Shown: positions 1 to 7,981, counted from the first letter of the stretch. The stretch: 17,953 bases of DNA from an uncultured Bacteroidales bacterium (GCA_937907165.1 CALCUH010000189.1:1-17953), one strand, 5' to 3'. Numbers and translations: made by a program. The notes: generated from the letters alone by a model not told the origin.

Positions 1-885
1 GGTGCTGACGGTGCGGTAGCCAAGGTGGGCATAGCAGTCGGGCACACTCTCGCGCCGGATAGTATCCCAGAAAAGTACACCCGGTTCTGCCGATTTCCAA
101 GCATTATGAACAATCTTATTCCACAAATCCTTGGCAGAGATTTCTTTCTTCACCACAGGATTTTCCGAATCAATCGGATATTGTTGAATATAAGAAGCGC
201 CCTCAATAGCGGCGCGCATGAAAGCATCGTCGATTTTCACGGAGACGTTCGCACCCGTCACCTTACCCTCCGTCATCTTCGCATCGATAAACGATTCAGA
301 ATCAGGATGCTTGATAGAGACGCTCAGCATCAGCGCACCACGGCGACCATCCTGAGCCACCTCTCTAGTGGAGTTGGAATATCGTTCCATGAAAGGCACC
401 AATCCCGTGGAGGTGAGCGCCGAGTTCTTCACCGGAGAACCTTTCGGACGGATATGCGACAAGTCATGACCTACCCCGCCCCTACGTTTCATCAACTGGA
501 CCTGTTCCTCATCGATCTTGATAATCGCACCGTAAGAATCCGCGGCACCGTCCATTCCGATAACGAAACAATTGGACAAAGAAGCCACCTGATACGGATT
601 ACCGATTCCTGACATCGGACTTCCCTGCGGAACAATGTATTTGAAATGGTTGAAAAGGTCGAAAAGCTCTTGCGCAGACATCGGATTAGGATATTTGGAC
701 TCTATCTTGGCGATTTCATTCGCCAATCTCCAATGCATATCCTCAGGAGTCTTCTCGTAAATATTCCCCAAAGAATCCTTTAAGGCATACTTATTCACCC
801 AAACACGCGCAGCCAACTCATCACCTCCGAAATAAGCCAGAGATGACTGATAAGCTTCATCATATGAATAGACTGTTTTCCCCAT
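1..885 (-). CDS. nrdJ: Adenosylcobalamin-dependent (class II) ribonucleotide reductase, N-terminal part
   Basis: This gene encodes the N-terminal 295 residues of a vitamin-B12-dependent ribonucleoside reductase, which makes deoxyribonucleotides in the cytoplasm without oxygen. It is open to the left edge, so roughly two thirds of a family-typical protein of about 850 residues is missing. Visible signatures are LSNCFVIG around residue 106, where the Cys matches the conserved redox cysteine of class I/II reductases; KRRGGVGHDLSHIRPKGSPV at about 133-152; STGLVPFMERYSNSTREVAQ at about 159-178; and SAEPGVLFWDT at about 265-275. There is no N-terminal ATP-cone: the catalytic domain begins almost at once. 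The ATG at 885 gives a start (MGKTVYSYDEA) that fits this family as I know it. A promoter-like element lies about 80 bases upstream. I saw no B12 riboswitch in the leader, although such switches often control this enzyme. The family call is very secure; the symbol follows the usual name for class II enzymes. Confidence 0.95.
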   Translation of the reverse strand, partial: MGKTVYSYDEAYQSSLAYFGGDELAARVWVNKYALKDSLGNIYEKTPEDMHWRLANEIAKIESKYPNPMSAQELFDLFNHFKYIVPQGSPMSGIGNPYQVASLSNCFVIGMDGAADSYGAIIKIDEEQVQLMKRRGGVGHDLSHIRPKGSPVKNSALTSTGLVPFMERYSNSTREVAQDGRRGALMLSVSIKHPDSESFIDAKMTEGKVTGANVSVKIDDAFMRAAIEGASYIQQYPIDSENPVVKKEISAKDLWNKIVHNAWKSAEPGVLFWDTIRRESVPDCYAHLGYRTVST

Positions 886-965
886 TTACCCAAATCCAAC
901 GATTAAATAATCATCATAACATAACGCAATTCGCACCCATTTCACATTCTGCATGAAACGCATTG

Positions 966-996
966 CAATATTAATCTACTTTATGTAAATCACAAA
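966..996 (-). promoter_or_regulatory. Bacteroides-type promoter for the ribonucleotide reductase gene
   Basis: On the minus strand TTTG (996-993) is followed after 19 bases by TAATATTG (973-966). The Bacteroidota primary-sigma consensus is TTTG, 19-21 bases, TAnnTTTG, so the -33 box is exact and the -7 box has one mismatch. It would give a leader of about 75 bases before the ATG at 885. The match is by eye only. Confidence 0.4.
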
Positions 997-1010
997 TAAG
1001 ATGGAAAAAT

Positions 1011-1087
1011 AGTTATTAACATAGTGGTGAAGTTGCCCATTTTGTCTTTTTAAATAATTATATATCAACAATATAAAGTTATTAACA
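1011..1087. repeat. Pair of 11-base direct repeats upstream of the reductase promoter
   Basis: AGTTATTAACA occurs at 1011-1021 and again at 1077-1087, start to start 66 bases apart. The core GTTATTAAC is nearly palindromic, so the copies could be operator half-sites or sites for a dimeric regulator. In such AT-rich DNA an 11-base repeat can also arise by chance. Confidence 0.25.
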
Positions 1088-1246
1088 ATTCAAAAAGTTT
1101 CCCGTTTCTGAAAACTTTCGCATAATTCACGGCAACAAAAATTCTCCATTCAAGCGCACTAATGTACAACTGGTTAGCACAAAAATGATCATTTCTTGAA
1201 AAGAAAAGTCATTTTATTTCAAAGAGGAATATTTTCCACAAAAGCA

Positions 1247-2251
1247 TCAGCGGGAGAGGAATCTTTTCTCAAAAAATCGCCAAGACAAAAATGCGGAGGA
1301 CAAAACAACAAGCAAAACAATGATAAAATTACCCCAAGAGACATTCCAACCCGCACATTGGGTAAGACGAATGATTGGTGCATGGAAGAGGTAAATACCA
1401 TACGAAAAATCGCCCAAACGTCCGAACTTATTCAAAAAGGGGAAAGAGAACGCCACAACATATATCAGCACGCCCAAAGAGAAGGGATGGAAGAAATCAG
1501 CCGCATAACCATCCGCCACTATCGCGACGACAGCCGGCACACAAAGATACCACTTATACTTCGCCATCTCCTTGTGATAGAGAAACACCGCGACACCCGC
1601 CATGAAACAAGCGCACAAGGAAGTCCATTTCCCCACCAAATCATAAGCGCCGACACCCGTTCGATCTGCGTTCCACCGCAAAAAGACAGAGATCGCGGAG
1701 AGAATGACGGTCAGCACAATCGAAACGCCTCTACGTCGCCCCACACAGAAGCAAGCCAAAAGAGGGACAAGGCAATAGAGAAGCAACTCTATTTTGATGG
1801 TCCATAGAGAGGGGTTTACCGCCTCGCCATCCAACACGCCAGGCAAGTCGGGATGCAGGAAATTCAGAGTCAACGCATTTGCCGCCAAATATTTCCACAA
1901 GTCAGAAGAGGAGAGATAATCGCAAGTCTGCAATGCGGAAAAAGGCAAAAACAAGAAGGCTGAGAGCAAGACAACCAAGAGATAAGCGGGGAAAATACGG
2001 AAGAGACGTTTTCTCGCATAACTTTTGAGAGAAGAACTTCTGCAATAACTCCTGAAAATCAGTATCCCGCTAATCACGAAAAAAGAGCTGACCGTCCGCG
2101 GAAGAGAGAAAGGGAAATTAACCAAAGGAGTTCCCATCAGGATATCGTAATGCGAACAAAACACGGAGATAGCCAAGACGAGACGGAGGAAATCGAAATT
2201 ATTATCGACCTCTATATCCTGTTCTATTTCGGGTTTGGCTAATGACTTCAT
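1247..2251 (-). CDS. Acyltransferase family 3 (OafA/NodX-like) integral membrane protein
   Basis: The product is a multi-span inner-membrane acyltransferase of about 334 residues. Family members move acyl groups, often acetyl, onto surface polysaccharides, lipopolysaccharide or other envelope sugars; the substrate here is unknown. Signatures are NNFDFLRLVLAISVFCSHYD at about 17-36, with the His common near the end of the first helix; FFVISGILIF at 57-66; the basic loop RKRLFRIFPAY at 80-90; NPSLWTIKIELLLY at 146-159; and GDFSYGIYLFHAPI at 280-293 near the C-terminus. Several hydrophobic helices separate these. I chose the ATG at 2251. An in-frame TTG eight codons upstream (2275-2273) lies inside a promoter -7 box, so it should be outside the message. 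No polysaccharide cluster surrounds it. The family is clear, the substrate is not. Confidence 0.85.
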   Translation of the reverse strand: MKSLAKPEIEQDIEVDNNFDFLRLVLAISVFCSHYDILMGTPLVNFPFSLPRTVSSFFVISGILIFRSYCRSSSLKSYARKRLFRIFPAYLLVVLLSAFLFLPFSALQTCDYLSSSDLWKYLAANALTLNFLHPDLPGVLDGEAVNPSLWTIKIELLLYCLVPLLACFCVGRRRGVSIVLTVILSAISVFLRWNADRTGVGAYDLVGKWTSLCACFMAGVAVFLYHKEMAKYKWYLCVPAVVAIVADGYAADFFHPFSLGVLIYVVAFSFPFLNKFGRLGDFSYGIYLFHAPIIRLTQCAGWNVSWGNFIIVLLVVLSSAFLSWRFFEKRFLSR

Positions 2252-2272
2252 AAAAGATTCATAATACGTTAA

Positions 2273-2303
2273 CAAAGATAACGTATTTCACGAGAAGAAC
2301 AAG
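2273..2303 (-). promoter_or_regulatory. Bacteroides-type promoter for the acyltransferase gene
   Basis: On the minus strand CTTG (2303-2300) lies 19 bases before a perfect -7 box TATCTTTG (2280-2273). It sits in the 58-base gap after the oxidoreductase gene. Transcription would begin about 15 bases before the ATG at 2251, which supports that start over the upstream TTG. The -33 box has one mismatch to TTTG. Confidence 0.5.
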
Positions 2304-2309
2304 GGAGAA

Positions 2310-3797
2310 TCAATGTCCATATTTCATCTGCATCTCCTCTTTCTTGCATATCAGCTGCAAAGCCCACTTACCCGAATGTACGGAAGGCGGAACACCACCA
2401 CCCGGAAAGAGCCAATGGCCGACCATATAGAAGTTATCCAATCCAGGCAAAGTCTGTTTCAATTGTTTCGTAATATTACGGTTCGACACCTTGAATCCCT
2501 CGTAAGCGCCACGCCATGCGCCCGTGTAGCGGACTGTCGTCAGCGGAGTCGCCACATCGCAAACCTCCACGGAAGAAGAAGCGCCCGGATAATTTTCCTC
2601 AAGAAGTTTCAAAGCGAAATCCTTGATCGCCTCCTTTTGGGCGGCATAAGTCTCCTTATCCATACCGTTCCAAAGTTCATAAGGGCTTTCGAAACGGATG
2701 ACGATGCAAGTTTTTCCCTTCGGAGCCATCGTCGGGTCGAAACTATAGTTTAGAATACGATAATTATGGGAGATGGAAACCAAATCACTAATCTTACGGT
2801 CGCCCAAAACCACCTGCACCGGATAATCCGTGTGCAGTTCGGAAGCGACGCCCAAAGAAATCTGCACGATGGAAGAGTAAGGTTCCCAATTTTCATAAGC
2901 GCTCTTCACCTCGTCGGAAACATATTTTCCCTTCAGGAAATCAAAAATCGTCGTATGACCATCCGCGGCGCTGATCACATAATCAGCACGCAACTCGGTA
3001 TCATCATCCAATCTGACACCGACCGCCTTGTCATCCTCTATCAAAACCTCCTTCACATTGCTTTTAAAGCGGATTTCGCCCCCCAATTCACGATAACGCT
3101 GAGCCATACGGTCAGCCACACCCAACGAGCCGCCAATCGGATAACCCGCATTTTTCCGCGTATACCAGCTAAGGATAAACAGGAAGGCCAGAGCCGAAAA
3201 TTTCGTGTCGGAATAATTCCTTGTGAGGGAATCACGCAACCATTCGTTCTTAAAATTCAAACTCTTAATATATTGCTGATAAGTCTTGCCACTAAAACGC
3301 AAGACCGCCCACAAAAACTTATATACATGAGGAATCGCACGCAGATACATACCAATCGTGCGGAGCGGCGGAGCGGCGTCGAACGGAGTCAACTGCTTGC
3401 TCCAATGCATATGTTTGCGTAATTTTTTGATGCTGCGCTCATCTTCGGGCGCCCGACTGATCATATATTCGCACCACTTATCAATATCCGTATAAATGAC
3501 AAAATCCCTACCATCAGGAAGCACAACTCTTGTATGATAGTCCGCATCGAGGATCGTAACCTCCTCATTAATCACATTCGTATCCTTAAACGTATCGTTG
3601 AACGCACCCTCACGGGTTCCAACCAACCATTGGATACTATAATCAAATCGATAATCCTTTCGGCGCCATGCCGTACAGAGTCCACCAGCCATCAAATGCT
3701 TTTCTAGGATAACCGCGTCAAATCCATTTAACCTAGCATATATACCAGCCGACAGACCAGCGACACCACCGCCGACAATAATAACCTTTTTTGCCAT
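2310..3797 (-). CDS. FAD-dependent NAD(P)/FAD oxidoreductase, CrtI / phytoene-desaturase-like family
   Basis: This is a cytoplasmic or membrane-peripheral flavoprotein of about 495 residues from the large family that includes phytoene desaturases (CrtI), retinol saturases and related isoprenoid or lipid oxidoreductases. The N-terminus has a classical dinucleotide-binding fold, KKVIIVGGGVAGLSAGIYAR at about residues 3-22, then EKHLMAGGLCTAWRRKDYRF, the segment that follows the FAD ribose contact in this family. The C-terminus has NFYMVGHWLFPGGGVPPSVH at about 455-474, the second FAD-contact motif. I prefer the ATG at 3797 because it puts the Rossmann motif right at the N-terminus; an in-frame GTG seven codons upstream is possible. 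There are no carotenoid genes beside it, so the substrate cannot be named. A weak promoter-like TACTTTTA lies at 3838-3831. Confidence 0.88.
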   Translation of the reverse strand: MAKKVIIVGGGVAGLSAGIYARLNGFDAVILEKHLMAGGLCTAWRRKDYRFDYSIQWLVGTREGAFNDTFKDTNVINEEVTILDADYHTRVVLPDGRDFVIYTDIDKWCEYMISRAPEDERSIKKLRKHMHWSKQLTPFDAAPPLRTIGMYLRAIPHVYKFLWAVLRFSGKTYQQYIKSLNFKNEWLRDSLTRNYSDTKFSALAFLFILSWYTRKNAGYPIGGSLGVADRMAQRYRELGGEIRFKSNVKEVLIEDDKAVGVRLDDDTELRADYVISAADGHTTIFDFLKGKYVSDEVKSAYENWEPYSSIVQISLGVASELHTDYPVQVVLGDRKISDLVSISHNYRILNYSFDPTMAPKGKTCIVIRFESPYELWNGMDKETYAAQKEAIKDFALKLLEENYPGASSSVEVCDVATPLTTVRYTGAWRGAYEGFKVSNRNITKQLKQTLPGLDNFYMVGHWLFPGGGVPPSVHSGKWALQLICKKEEMQMKYGH

Positions 3798-3918
3798 TAA
3801 ATCATAAAATATCGTCACCTAACAACGGTGTAAAAGTACTACAAAAATCTAAGACGAAATAATAAATGAGAGGAAAATAGTTGATATTACAAACAAATTA
3901 GGTTCGAAAGGGGGAAAC

Positions 3919-3949
3919 CCACCCGATTTTGTTAATATTCGGTGGATAA
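3919..3949 (-). promoter_or_regulatory. DnaA-box-like 9-mer and small hairpin upstream of dnaB
   Basis: On the minus strand 3949-3941 reads TTATCCACC, eight of nine bases of the DnaA-box consensus TTWTNCACA. It overlaps the right arm of an imperfect inverted repeat (CCACCCGA at 3919-3926 and TCGGTGG at 3939-3945, one bulged base, 12-base loop). It lies in the gap between the oxidoreductase and dnaB, about 50 bases before the dnaB -7 box. Only one box is seen, so this is a weak call. Confidence 0.2.
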
Positions 3950-4000
3950 CTCAATGAAAAACAACAGTCGAGCAAAGAGGGACCTCACCCCATAAAATAT

Positions 4001-4008
4001 TACTTTTG
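4001..4008 (+). promoter_or_regulatory. -7 promoter box for dnaB
   Basis: TACTTTTG is an exact match to the Bacteroidota -7 consensus TAnnTTTG and ends 22 bases before the dnaB ATG, giving a leader of roughly 15-18 bases. No clear TTTG was found 19-21 bases upstream, so the -33 box is missing or degenerate. Confidence 0.45.
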
Positions 4009-4030
4009 CGGTCACTAACGGATTAAAGTA

Positions 4031-5593
4031 ATGGCAGAAACAACAGACAGCGGAAAAAGAAGATACAAATCAAACGAAGGCGTCATCAAAAAGCCTTCCG
4101 AATTCGCCAAACTGCCTCCCCAAGCGATTGAACTGGAAGAGGCGGTATTGGGTTCCCTTATGATAGAAAAGGATGCGTTCAGCGTGGTTTGCGACGTTCT
4201 GAAAGAGAATTGTTTCTACAAAGAGGCGAACAAGACGATATTCAGCGCCATCAACACGTTGGCACAGCTTCAATTACCGATCGATATGCTTACCGTCTGC
4301 GAGCAGCTCAAGAAAGAGAAGAAACTCAAGGAGGTAGGCGGAGAGTATTACATCGCCCAACTGACATCAAGGGTGAACTCCTCCGTCCACATAGAGTACC
4401 ACGCCCGAATTCTCGCCCAAAAGGCGCTCGCCAGGGAACTGATATCCTTCGCTACAGAAATCGAAAAAGACGCATTCGACGAGAACTCGGACGTAGACGA
4501 CTTGGTACAACGGGCGGAAGGAATGCTTTTCGAAATCGCCACAGGAAGCGCCAAAAGGGACTTCACGGAGATTCAACCGGTCATCAAGGAAGCGATCAAA
4601 CGTGTGGAGGATGCCTCCAAACGATCGGACGGTATGAGCGGTATTCCAAGCGGATTCACCGAATTGGACAAGATGACCTCTGGCTGGCAACGTTCGGACC
4701 TCGTCATCATCGCGGCCCGTCCTGCCATGGGTAAAACAGCCTTCGTCCTCTCCATGGCGAAGAATATGGCGGAGGCGGGCAACCCGATAGCGGTATTCTC
4801 CCTAGAAATGGCGAACGTGCAGCTGGTCAACCGTCTGCTCGTCAACATCTGCGAAATACCCGGCGAGAAAATCAAGAACGGAAAGCTGAGTTCGGAGGAC
4901 TGGAACAACCTGATGCAGCGATCCAGGAAATTGGAAGAGATGCCTATCTTCCTCGACGACTCCGCCGGTCTTTCCGTCATGGAGTTGAACACGAAAGCGA
5001 GACGTCTGGTGAAGGAGCATGGTGTGAAGTGTATCATCATCGACTACCTCCAATTGATGAACGCCAGCGGTATGAAGTTCGGCAGCCGTGAGCAAGAGGT
5101 CAGCATGATATCCCGATCGCTCAAACAGTTGGCGAAGGAGTTGGATATTCCAATCATCGCCCTCTCCCAGTTGAACCGTTCCGTAGAGAAGAAAGAGGGC
5201 GGCGACAAACGTCCGCAACTCTCCGACTTGCGTGAATCAGGAGCCATCGAGCAAGACGCCGATATGGTATTGTTCATCCACAGACCTGAATACTACAAAA
5301 TCATGGAAGACCCAAGCACAGGAGAATCGCTGAAGGGTATCGCAGAGATCATCATAGCCAAGCACCGTAACGGTGCCACGGGCGACGTGAGGTTGCGATT
5401 CAGAAACGAATTGGCGAGATTCCAGAATTTGGAGGAAGGTTTTGGAGATTATACAGGCGGAGATTTCGACAATGCGCCTAGACAAATATTATTATCCAAA
5501 ATAAACAACGAAGGGGAAGGCGCGCCCGCCGCTGCAATTTCGGGGAATCCGTTCGACAGCATGCCGCCTATCACAGACAACGTTCCTTTCTAA
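4031..5593 (+). CDS. dnaB: Replicative DNA helicase DnaB
   Basis: DnaB is the hexameric ATP-driven helicase that unwinds DNA at the replication fork. The protein has 520 residues, a normal length for Bacteroidota. An N-terminal all-helical domain (about 28-170, starting LPPQAIELEEAVLGSLM) is followed by a linker helix and the RecA-like ATPase domain from about residue 200 (GIPSGFTELDKMTSGWQRSD). Motifs seen are Walker A ARPAMGKT (229-236), Walker B IIIDYLQL (335-342), DLRESGAIEQDAD (399-411) and the C-terminal KHRNG (444-448), which holds the Arg that reaches the neighbouring subunit's nucleotide. No intein interrupts it. The last 60 residues form a low-complexity tail ending ITDNVPF, which resembles the acidic PF tip of single-strand-binding proteins. 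The gene is monocistronic: promoter box upstream, hairpin terminator downstream. The start ATG at 4031 sits well beneath the promoter box. Confidence 0.98.
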   Translation: MAETTDSGKRRYKSNEGVIKKPSEFAKLPPQAIELEEAVLGSLMIEKDAFSVVCDVLKENCFYKEANKTIFSAINTLAQLQLPIDMLTVCEQLKKEKKLKEVGGEYYIAQLTSRVNSSVHIEYHARILAQKALARELISFATEIEKDAFDENSDVDDLVQRAEGMLFEIATGSAKRDFTEIQPVIKEAIKRVEDASKRSDGMSGIPSGFTELDKMTSGWQRSDLVIIAARPAMGKTAFVLSMAKNMAEAGNPIAVFSLEMANVQLVNRLLVNICEIPGEKIKNGKLSSEDWNNLMQRSRKLEEMPIFLDDSAGLSVMELNTKARRLVKEHGVKCIIIDYLQLMNASGMKFGSREQEVSMISRSLKQLAKELDIPIIALSQLNRSVEKKEGGDKRPQLSDLRESGAIEQDADMVLFIHRPEYYKIMEDPSTGESLKGIAEIIIAKHRNGATGDVRLRFRNELARFQNLEEGFGDYTGGDFDNAPRQILLSKINNEGEGAPAAAISGNPFDSMPPITDNVPF

Positions 5594-5638
5594 CGGGACA
5601 ATCCATGATAGGAAAAGTATCACGTACTTCCCAAAAAC

Positions 5639-5668
5639 AAAAAAGAGAGCCTTTCAGCTCTCTTTTTT
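5639..5668. terminator. Bidirectional terminator between dnaB and nfnL
   Basis: A perfect 12-base inverted repeat, AAAAAAGAGAGC (5639-5650) and GCTCTCTTTTTT (5657-5668), with a 6-base loop. The A-rich left arm and T-rich right arm supply a U-tract in either direction, so it can end dnaB on the plus strand and nfnL on the minus strand, whose stop is at 5689. Confidence 0.9.
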
Positions 5669-5688
5669 CGTATATATAACCGAACGAT

Positions 5689-7137
5689 TTATTTATTCAG
5701 ATACTCGTCCATCGCCTTAGCGGCAGAACGTCCGTCACCCATAGCCAAAATAACCGTAGCACCACCACGAACGATGTCACCACCAGCAAAAATGGTAGGG
5801 ATGGAAGACTGCATGCTCTCGTTCACCACGATAGTTCCCTTAGGAGAAACCTCCAATCCGCTAACACTATTAGGCACGATAGGATTAGGAGAAACACCGA
5901 TACTTACGATGACAACATCGACGTCCACGTCAATCACCTTACCCTCAACAGGCACTGGACTTCGACGACCCGACGCATCAGGTTCACCCAATTCCATGAC
6001 TTGAAGGCGCATCTTATTGACCCTACCCTTTTCATCACCCAAGTATTCGATAGGATTATGGAGCGTCATAAACTCGACTCCCTCCTCCTTGGCATGTTTA
6101 ACTTCCTCCAATCTCGCAGGCATCTCCTCTTCGGAACGGCGATATACGATCATCGCCCTGTTAGCACCCAAACGAAGAGCGGTACGGACAGAGTCCATAG
6201 CCGTATTACCACCGCCGACAACAGCGACATTCATACCCTTCAAAACAGGAGTATCACTCTCCTCTTCGGAAGCGTTCATCAGGTTCACACGAGTAAGATA
6301 TTCGTTAGACGACATGACACCGATCAAGTTCTCTCCCGGGATGTTCATGAAACGAGGAAGTCCTGCTCCACTGGCAACAAAGATACCCTTGTATCCTTCC
6401 GCCTTCAAATCATCCGTAGAGATAGTCTTACCGACAATACAGTCTTTCACGAATTCGACACCCATGCCACGAAGACTCTCAATCTCAGCGTCGACAATGC
6501 TATTAGGCAAACGGAACTCAGGAATACCATATTTCAAGACGCCGCCAATCTCATGCAATGCCTCGAAAACCGTTACAGAATAACCTTTCTTAGCCATATC
6601 GCCAGCGAAAGACAATCCCGCAGGACCAGAACCGACAACAGCCACCTTGATGCCATTCTTCGATGCTATTTCTGGCACGGAGACATGACCGCTCTCACGC
6701 TCATAGTCTGCGGCGAAACGCTCCAAGTAACCGATAGCAACCGGCTCCTTCTTCAGTTTCAACTTATATGTACATTGAGACTCACACTGTTTCTCCTGCG
6801 GGCACACACGTCCACAAACAGCAGGCAAAGCGCTTGTCTGTTTCAAAACCTTAGCGGCTTCGAGGATCTCTCCCCTTTCGATGTTCTTGATGAACCCAGG
6901 GATATTGATGGAAACCGGGCAACCGGTCATACAAGTAGGATTAGGGCAATCCAAACAACGCTTAGCCTCTTGCAGCGCCTGTTCCATAGAGAGACCCTGA
7001 TTCACCTCGTCACGAGTTCTCGCACGGAAACTCGCGTTTAACTCATTCATGTGGATGCGAGGGATCTGCACCCTTTCGTTATTTTTAGTAGCCTTGCGCA
7101 ATTCTTCGCGCCAAGACTCGTTTCTATCTTCTGCCAT
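5689..7137 (-). CDS. nfnL: NADH-dependent reduced ferredoxin:NADP+ oxidoreductase large subunit (GltD-like)
   Basis: The large subunit of the electron-bifurcating NfnSL enzyme exchanges electrons between NADPH, reduced ferredoxin and NADH in the cytoplasm. The 482-residue protein has the glutamate-synthase small-subunit fold. An N-terminal iron-sulfur region has two cysteine groups, C61-C64-C69-C73 (CLDCPNPTCMTGCPVSI) and C108-C112-C118-C122 (VCGRVCPQEKQCESQC), suited to two [4Fe-4S] clusters. The FAD motif VVGSGPAG is at 167-174, the NADPH-binding motif VVGGGNTAMD at 306-315, and the C-terminal FAD contact FAGGDIVRGGATVILAMGDG at 450-469. The ATG at 7137 is preferred to an in-frame TTG two codons upstream. 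It lies 19 bases downstream of nfnS, so the two are co-transcribed. Without that neighbour it could be read as gltD, but no gltB is present and the adjacent S subunit argues for Nfn. Older names for this gene include nfnB and sudA. Confidence 0.9.
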   Translation of the reverse strand: MAEDRNESWREELRKATKNNERVQIPRIHMNELNASFRARTRDEVNQGLSMEQALQEAKRCLDCPNPTCMTGCPVSINIPGFIKNIERGEILEAAKVLKQTSALPAVCGRVCPQEKQCESQCTYKLKLKKEPVAIGYLERFAADYERESGHVSVPEIASKNGIKVAVVGSGPAGLSFAGDMAKKGYSVTVFEALHEIGGVLKYGIPEFRLPNSIVDAEIESLRGMGVEFVKDCIVGKTISTDDLKAEGYKGIFVASGAGLPRFMNIPGENLIGVMSSNEYLTRVNLMNASEEESDTPVLKGMNVAVVGGGNTAMDSVRTALRLGANRAMIVYRRSEEEMPARLEEVKHAKEEGVEFMTLHNPIEYLGDEKGRVNKMRLQVMELGEPDASGRRSPVPVEGKVIDVDVDVVIVSIGVSPNPIVPNSVSGLEVSPKGTIVVNESMQSSIPTIFAGGDIVRGGATVILAMGDGRSAAKAMDEYLNK

Positions 7138-7156
7138 AACCAATTAATTAAGCGTC

Positions 7157-7981
7157 CTACTTCTTTCCAATTTTATTAGCGAAATCAATCTGCTCCAACT
7201 CCTTGTACGCACCCATACGCATCAACATCTCATCGAAGTCGACTTTGTGGGCATCGAACTCAGGACCATCCACGCAGACAAATTTAGTCTTACCGTCAAC
7301 AGTCAGACGGCAAGCGCCGCACATTCCCGTGCCATCCACCATAATGGTATTCAAGGAAGCGACAGTAGGCAAGTTGTATTTTTTTGTCAATAAAGAAACG
7401 AACTTCATCATGATGGCAGGACCGATGGTGACACACAAATCAACCTTTTCACGATTGATGACTTCTTCAACGCCCTGTGTCACGAGACCTTTTTTACCAG
7501 CGGAACCATCATCCGTCATAATTATCACCTCATCACAGACATCGCGCATCTCCTTCTCCAAGATGATTAAGTCCTTATTACGAGCCGCCAAGACAGTGAC
7601 GACACGGTTACCCGCCGCCTTCATCGCTTTCACGATAGGCAATAACGGAGCAACGCCCACACCACCTCCGGCACAAACGACAGTTCCAAACTTTTCGATA
7701 TGAGTAGCTTTACCCAAAGGACCTACCACATCAGTTATTTCATCACCGACGTTCAACGAACAAAGTTTTGTCGTGGAGACACCTATCTTTTGGACAACGA
7801 GTGTAATCGTTCCCTTTTCGATATCCGCATCCGCAATAGTCAATGGAATGCGCTCACCTTTTTCCCCGACACGGACAATAACAAAATGCCCAGCTTTACG
7901 AGATTTGGCAATCAAAGGCGCCTCGACCTCAATCTTGACAACATTCTCAGAAAAGTGTTCTTTACCAACTATCTTATACAT
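7157..7981 (-). CDS. nfnS: NADH-dependent reduced ferredoxin:NADP+ oxidoreductase small subunit
   Basis: The small subunit carries the NADH site, one FAD and a [2Fe-2S] cluster. The 274-residue protein has the ferredoxin-NADP reductase / PyrK-like fold: a beta-barrel FAD domain with RIPLTIAD at 44-51, then an NAD-binding domain with VVCAGGGVGVAPLLPIVKAM at 101-120 and TIGPAIMMK at 185-193. The cluster segment VDGTGMCGACRLTV contains C221 and C224, with C236 in KFVCVDGPEFDAH. D216, just before the cysteines, is in place to be the unusual Asp ligand described for this family. It is the first gene of a two-gene unit with nfnL. A good promoter lies 20-55 bases upstream of the ATG at 7981. PyrK and sulfide dehydrogenase subunits look alike, but the neighbouring L subunit settles the call. 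Confidence 0.9.
   Translation of the reverse strand: MYKIVGKEHFSENVVKIEVEAPLIAKSRKAGHFVIVRVGEKGERIPLTIADADIEKGTITLVVQKIGVSTTKLCSLNVGDEITDVVGPLGKATHIEKFGTVVCAGGGVGVAPLLPIVKAMKAAGNRVVTVLAARNKDLIILEKEMRDVCDEVIIMTDDGSAGKKGLVTQGVEEVINREKVDLCVTIGPAIMMKFVSLLTKKYNLPTVASLNTIMVDGTGMCGACRLTVDGKTKFVCVDGPEFDAHKVDFDEMLMRMGAYKELEQIDFANKIGKK

Larger units (their letters stand above)
886..1246. other. AT-rich intergenic region upstream of the ribonucleotide reductase gene
   Basis: No believable gene is present in these 361 bases. Contents that can be supported weakly are a promoter-like element for the reductase (966-996), two direct copies of AGTTATTAACA (1011-1021 and 1077-1087) and a 12-base palindrome AAATGATCATTT (1183-1194). 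No T-tract hairpin was seen just downstream of the acyltransferase stop at 1247, so read-through from that gene into the reductase gene is possible. Confidence 0.6.

Noticed and set aside
25..612. Plus-strand open frame of 195 codons at the left edge
   Set aside because: The minus strand of the same bases encodes a highly conserved part of ribonucleotide reductase; the plus-strand frame is its shadow.
886..1050. Possible cobalamin riboswitch ahead of the B12-dependent reductase
   Set aside because: The conserved B12-box core (AGCCACTG-like) was not found on the minus strand, and no long structured leader is evident. The sequence is mostly AT-rich.
1183..1240. Palindrome AAATGATCATTT and nearby A/T-rich arms as a terminator for the acyltransferase gene
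   Set aside because: The palindrome has no loop, little GC and no adjoining T-tract that makes a convincing stem; it lies over 50 bases past the stop codon.
1196..1807. Plus-strand open frame of 203 codons opposite the acyltransferase
   Set aside because: The translation is low in hydrophobic residues and rich in Arg, Lys, His and Gln without any motif, and it overlaps the membrane acyltransferase, whose motifs are clear.
6001..7041. Long plus-strand open frame (346 codons) opposite nfnL
   Set aside because: It is antisense to a well-recognised gene with conserved cluster and nucleotide motifs, and its translation has no recognisable family features. It is a by-product of codon use on the other strand.
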